The notes below the pieces were generated by a model that did no database searches, had not been told where the DNA came from, and saw only the letters and a list, made by a program, of their open reading frames with translations. The translations under genes were made by a program, and so were the position numbers. From CAIZGX01 sp964385405 (GTDB taxonomy: Bacteria; Bacteroidota; Bacteroidia; Flavobacteriales_D; Sanyastnellaceae): a stretch of DNA of 64,000 nt. The DNA lies in NCBI GenBank assembly GCA_964385405.1, contig CAYLOT010000010.1:1-64000 (forward strand). The letters run 5' to 3'. Positions 60,289 to 64,000 of the stretch are shown here, piece after piece. Positions within the stretch are counted from its first letter, which is position 1. Each line of letters begins with the position of its first letter.

Positions 60289-62709
60289 ATGAATAATGAA
60301 GTAGATCCTTATTTTTTTTCTGACGAAGAAAACAATCACGAATATATACCTCTCATTACTGCAGAGGATGAAGACAATATGGCCAATGAGGAAACACCTG
60401 AGGTGTTGCCCATTTTGCCGCTGAGAAACACAGTTCTTTTTCCTGGAGTTGTTATTCCCATTACGGTTGGAAGGGATCGCAGCATTCGATTAATTCAAGA
60501 TGCAAACGCTGGAACAAAAACCATTGGAGTGGTTGCGCAGCGTAACGCCGACATGGAGGATCCGTCGTTTGAAGATCTACACCACATTGGAACGCAGGCC
60601 ACGATTCTTCGTATGTTGCGCATGCCCGATGGAAGCACTACCGTCATACTTCAAGGTAAGAAGCGTTTTTCAATTCAAGGTCTGGTAAATACCGATCCCT
60701 ACTTCGAAGCTCAAGTAACAGCCTTTGAAGAGGTAAATAACATAGCCGAGGGCAAAGAGCAACAAGCTTTGTTTGAGTCCCTTCGTGATCACGCGTTAAA
60801 TATTATTAATCTTTCTCCCGACATTCCCAGCGAAGCCGCTTTGGCAATTAAGAACATCAACGGATTGTCTTTCCTCACCAACTTCATTTCATCGAACATG
60901 AAGGCAGATGTTGAGAAGAAGCAGGAGTTACTAGAGATAGCAGATTTGGAAGAACGCGCGAGAAAGGTTTTCGAGCAGCTGCACAGTGATTTGCAAATGT
61001 TAGAAATGAAGAAGGAGATTCAGAAGAAAGTACACATTGACATTTCCAAACAACAGCGCGAATATTTCTTAACGCAGCAGATCAAGCAAATTCAAGATGA
61101 ATTAGGTGCCAATCCGCAGAAAGAAGAGATTGATGCGAAGCGCGAAAAGGCGAAGCTTAAGCAATGGCCCGATCATGTGCGAACAGCATTTGAAAAGGAG
61201 TTAGGAAAGCTTGAACGCATGAATCCGCAAGTAGCAGAATACAGTGTTCAGTCGAATTACCTCGAACTGCTGTTAGATCTTCCATGGAATGAAACCAGCG
61301 AGGATAACTTCGATCTTATACATGCGAAAGAGGTCTTAGATCGTGACCATTTCGGATTGGAAAAAGTTAAAGAAAGAATTCTCGAGCATCTCGCAGTACT
61401 GAAAATCAAAGGGGACATGAAGTCGCCGATCATTTGTTTATACGGCCCTCCTGGCGTGGGAAAAACTTCTTTGGGAAAAAGCGTTGCTGAAGCATTAGGA
61501 AGAAAGTATGTGCGAATGTCATTGGGTGGATTGCACGACGAAGCGGAGATTCGCGGACACCGGAAGACCTACATTGGAGCCATGCCTGGTCGTATCATAC
61601 AGAATTTGAAAAAAGTAGGAACATCAAATCCGCTTTTCGTTTTAGATGAAATAGACAAGATGGGACAAGGCGTTCACGGAGATCCAAGTTCAGCTATGTT
61701 GGAAGTCTTGGACCCTGAACAGAACCATGCCTTTTACGACAACTTCGTAGAGTTGGAATATGACCTTTCTAAAGTAATGTTCGTTGCGACATGTAATTCG
61801 CTTTCAACATTACAACCTGCACTTCGCGATCGATTAGAGATTATTGAAGTAAACGGTTATACCCTTGAAGAGAAATTGGAAATTGCGAAGCGCCACTTGG
61901 TTCCGAAGCAATTAACTGAAAACGGATTAACCGAGAAGAACATCGTGTTCACGGAAGAAGTTCTAGCATTTCTGATTGAATCATACACCAACGAAAGTGG
62001 TGTGCGTGCTTTAGAAAAACGTATTGGAAAGATGGTTCGTCACCGTGCCAAGCAGATGGCTTTCAAAGAAAAGTTTAAAACTACTTTGACAACCGATGAT
62101 GTCTCAAATGCATTGGGGGTGAGCTATGAGAAAGATCGTTATGCCGACAATGATGTTGCGGGTGTTGTAACTGGATTAGCATGGACGCCAACGGGTGGAG
62201 ATATTTTATTTATTGAGTCAAGTTTAACCCAAGGGAAAGGTCGATTGACATTAACTGGAAATTTGGGCGATGTCATGAAGGAAAGTGCAACACTTGCGCT
62301 GGAGTATTTGAAAGCACATTCGAGTCTGTTAGACATGGAAGCGAAAGTCTTCGATGAGACGAATGTGCATATTCACGTCCCTCAAGGCGCCGTTCCAAAA
62401 GATGGCCCAAGCGCAGGTGTTACTATGTTAACGGCGCTTGCGTCGGCCTTCACCAAACGGAAAGTGAAGAAGTTTCTCGCCATGTCCGGAGAAATTACAC
62501 TCCGAGGAAAAGTCCTACCCGTAGGCGGTGTGCGCGAGAAAATTCTTGCCGCGAAGCGCGCAGGTATCAAAGAGATTATCCTCTGCGAAAAGAACCGAAA
62601 AGACATCGATGAAATCGACGAGCGCTATTTGAAAGGATTGAAATTTCATTTCGTTACAGACATGTACGAAGTATTAGACAAAGCCCTACTCAAAGAAAAA
62701 GCAAAGTAA
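60289..62709 (+). CDS. lon: ATP-dependent protease Lon
   Basis: 806 residues, the normal size for LonA. The N-terminal substrate domain (LPILPLRNTVLFPGVVIPIT) is followed by the AAA+ module with Walker A GPPGVGKTS and LFVLDEIDKMG, and a C-terminal protease domain with the catalytic Ser in DGPSAGVTM and the catalytic Lys about 40 residues later in RGKVLPVGGVREKILAAKRA. A hexameric cytoplasmic protease for damaged and regulatory proteins. The ATG at 60289 gives MNNEVDPYF; a TTG three codons earlier is rejected. Confidence 0.98.
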   Translation: MNNEVDPYFFSDEENNHEYIPLITAEDEDNMANEETPEVLPILPLRNTVLFPGVVIPITVGRDRSIRLIQDANAGTKTIGVVAQRNADMEDPSFEDLHHIGTQATILRMLRMPDGSTTVILQGKKRFSIQGLVNTDPYFEAQVTAFEEVNNIAEGKEQQALFESLRDHALNIINLSPDIPSEAALAIKNINGLSFLTNFISSNMKADVEKKQELLEIADLEERARKVFEQLHSDLQMLEMKKEIQKKVHIDISKQQREYFLTQQIKQIQDELGANPQKEEIDAKREKAKLKQWPDHVRTAFEKELGKLERMNPQVAEYSVQSNYLELLLDLPWNETSEDNFDLIHAKEVLDRDHFGLEKVKERILEHLAVLKIKGDMKSPIICLYGPPGVGKTSLGKSVAEALGRKYVRMSLGGLHDEAEIRGHRKTYIGAMPGRIIQNLKKVGTSNPLFVLDEIDKMGQGVHGDPSSAMLEVLDPEQNHAFYDNFVELEYDLSKVMFVATCNSLSTLQPALRDRLEIIEVNGYTLEEKLEIAKRHLVPKQLTENGLTEKNIVFTEEVLAFLIESYTNESGVRALEKRIGKMVRHRAKQMAFKEKFKTTLTTDDVSNALGVSYEKDRYADNDVAGVVTGLAWTPTGGDILFIESSLTQGKGRLTLTGNLGDVMKESATLALEYLKAHSSLLDMEAKVFDETNVHIHVPQGAVPKDGPSAGVTMLTALASAFTKRKVKKFLAMSGEITLRGKVLPVGGVREKILAAKRAGIKEIILCEKNRKDIDEIDERYLKGLKFHFVTDMYEVLDKALLKEKAK

Positions 62710-62756
62710 GCTGTGAAATATATTCTGAACTATTTCGTTACTTGCAGGCCTGAATC

Positions 62757-63779
62757 ATGAAAAAGCACCTGATTACCCTTCTATTATGCGCAGCTACTTT
62801 GTCTAGCTTCGCCCAGGCGGGTACAACAGTTTTTTCCGGAATTAACGTTTTCGGCTCAGCCAGAGTGGCCGCTATTGGCGGCAATGCCATTGCACTTTGT
62901 GCAAGCGACATCAACACCGCTGCTATCAATCCGGCTTTAATAGATTCACTCATGGATCGTAAACTAGCCATGAGTTACGTTCGTTATTTCGGTCAATCGA
63001 ATTTCGGCTATACCTCTTTCGGATTTCACCCAGCTAAAAGTAAATTCGCTTTCGCTGGAACTTTGCAATACTTCGGTTACGGAACTAGCGAAAGATTAGA
63101 CGGCTTGGGAAATAGTCTCGGTACGTTTAATTCAAACGAATATGCGTTAACTCTCGGAGCTTCTTACAAGGTCGATTCTCTCTGGCGTGTTGGCATTAAC
63201 TTGAAGAATCTTTATTCAGTTTTTGATAATTTTTACTCATACGGCTTGGCTGTTGATGTTGCCGCAACGTACTACCAACCCAGGACAAATTTCGCCGCGA
63301 GTTTCGTGCTGAAAAATGTCGGAATGCAACTCGTAACCTATCGCGAGAGCTCAAGGGAAAAGATGCCTGTTGAATTCCAAATCGGTATCAGCAAACGCCC
63401 GAAGAACGCACCGTTTTTGTTTCATATAGCTTACGAGAATGTACAAAAATGGGATGTGAAATATGTAGATCCAAATGCAATTGTAATAGTTGATCCACTC
63501 ACTGGATTGCCCGTAGATGACCGCACATGGGAGTTCGGAGATCAGCTAATGCGTCATATTGTAATTGGTACAGAGATTATTCTTGGAAATAACGTTCGTG
63601 TTGGTTTGGGTTATAATTATCGTCAACGTAAAGAACTTTCGATTCCGAATAGACCGGCTACTGCGGGCTTCTCGTTGGGTACAACTATAAACTTCAAGAA
63701 GTTTCAGTTGAGTTACGGAAGGAGTATTTATCACGTGGCTGGTGGCTCAAATCACCTCACTTTTACCTCAAAGTTGTAA
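62757..63779 (+). CDS. porQ: Type IX secretion system protein PorQ
   Basis: 340 residues: signal peptide MKKHLITLLLCAATLSSFA followed by GINVFGSARVAAIGGNAIAL, NTAAINPALIDS, AGTLQYFGYGTSERLDG and a barrel-like C-terminus ending HLTFTSKL. This matches PorQ, an outer-membrane protein in the attachment complex of the type IX system. It fits the two type IX cargo proteins found in the window. Located 47 bases after lon. Confidence 0.85.
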   Translation: MKKHLITLLLCAATLSSFAQAGTTVFSGINVFGSARVAAIGGNAIALCASDINTAAINPALIDSLMDRKLAMSYVRYFGQSNFGYTSFGFHPAKSKFAFAGTLQYFGYGTSERLDGLGNSLGTFNSNEYALTLGASYKVDSLWRVGINLKNLYSVFDNFYSYGLAVDVAATYYQPRTNFAASFVLKNVGMQLVTYRESSREKMPVEFQIGISKRPKNAPFLFHIAYENVQKWDVKYVDPNAIVIVDPLTGLPVDDRTWEFGDQLMRHIVIGTEIILGNNVRVGLGYNYRQRKELSIPNRPATAGFSLGTTINFKKFQLSYGRSIYHVAGGSNHLTFTSKL

Positions 63780-63792
63780 TCAAGCATCGCCA

Positions 63793-63824
63793 TTTGTGAA
63801 TTTCGCTCATGAGCATTAGCTTTA
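63793..63824 (+). promoter_or_regulatory. Promoter of the aldolase gene
   Basis: TTTG (63793-63796), 20 bases, then TAGCTTTA (63817-63824), which matches TAnnTTTG except for the last base. The expected leader is about 12-15 bases before the ATG at 63843. Confidence 0.5.
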
Positions 63825-63842
63825 CAACTTCAATTAATATTT

Positions 63843-64000
63843 ATGAAATTCAAATCAGGCGTGTTATCCGGTGACGAAGTTACCGAACTGTTGAACGATG
63901 CTAAAGCTCATGGCTATGCGTTGCCAGCAGTAAATGTTATCTCAACCAATAGCGTGAATGCAGTTCTTGAAACCGCGCGCGATTTGAATTCACCTGTTGT
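63843..64000 (+). CDS. fbaA: Class II fructose-bisphosphate aldolase (N-terminal part)
   Basis: Only the first 52 residues are in the window (MKFKSGVLSGDEVTELLNDA, HGYALPAVNVISTNSVNAVL, ETARDLNSPVV). They agree with the long class IIA zinc aldolases that interconvert fructose 1,6-bisphosphate and triose phosphates. The zinc ligands lie beyond the edge. Confidence 0.88.
   Translation, partial: MKFKSGVLSGDEVTELLNDAKAHGYALPAVNVISTNSVNAVLETARDLNSPV

Overview
The window looks like a chromosome segment of a free-living member of the Bacteroidota, most likely of the flavobacterial side. The evidence is a type IX secretion protein (PorQ), two kinds of type IX C-terminal sorting domain, many TonB-dependent receptors and beta-barrel proteins, and promoters of the TAnnTTTG type. 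The DNA is AT-rich and tightly packed: no stretch of 300 bases lacks a gene, and many neighbours overlap by 4 bases (ATGA). I cannot name the genus.

Layout. 1-5 kb: the N-terminal part of PaaZ, then a four-gene run (epimerase, glycosyltransferase, pdxH, NADH dehydrogenase). 5-12 kb: a sugar-uptake locus with a TonB receptor, a GH100-like glycosidase, a P-loop kinase, an MFS transporter and a divergent LacI regulator preceded by a palindromic operator; sucrose is my best guess for the substrate. 12-32 kb: mostly envelope and secreted proteins, a fused EutB-EutC ethanolamine ammonia-lyase with a Tat-like leader next to a hemerythrin-like gene, tRNA-Arg, a type IX cargo protein, a truncated haemoglobin, a GH13 amylase lipoprotein and prmC. 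The 100 N at 17451-17550 are flanked by identical 55-bp ends and are almost certainly an unmerged contig overlap rather than missing sequence. 32-39 kb: a DegT aminotransferase with a sugar-1-phosphate transferase, a class III aminotransferase and a GH92 mannosidase lipoprotein. 39-42 kb: a cobalamin riboswitch controlling a BtuB-like receptor and a BtuG-like surface lipoprotein. 43-49 kb: a 1051-residue type IX (type B) adhesin-like protein, a methyltransferase, an ECF sigma factor and a MerR regulator with a B12-binding domain of the CarH type. 49-60 kb: twelve tightly coupled genes that look like a dedicated pathway to make, flip and transfer an unusual sugar. 60-64 kb: lon, porQ and the start of a class II fructose-bisphosphate aldolase.

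Two features run across the whole window. First, at least eight transcription-unit starts have a TAnnTTTG-like -7 box only 4-5 bases before the start codon, which predicts leaderless mRNAs. Second, three intergenic regions (and one remnant) carry a mosaic repeat in which the 6-mer GTCATC alternates with 7-13-base mini-hairpins whose arms change in a compensatory way; I do not recognise this as a described repeat class and regard it as the most novel item here. A cobalamin theme (riboswitch, uptake proteins, B12-dependent enzyme, B12-binding regulator) appears without any cobalamin biosynthesis gene in the window.
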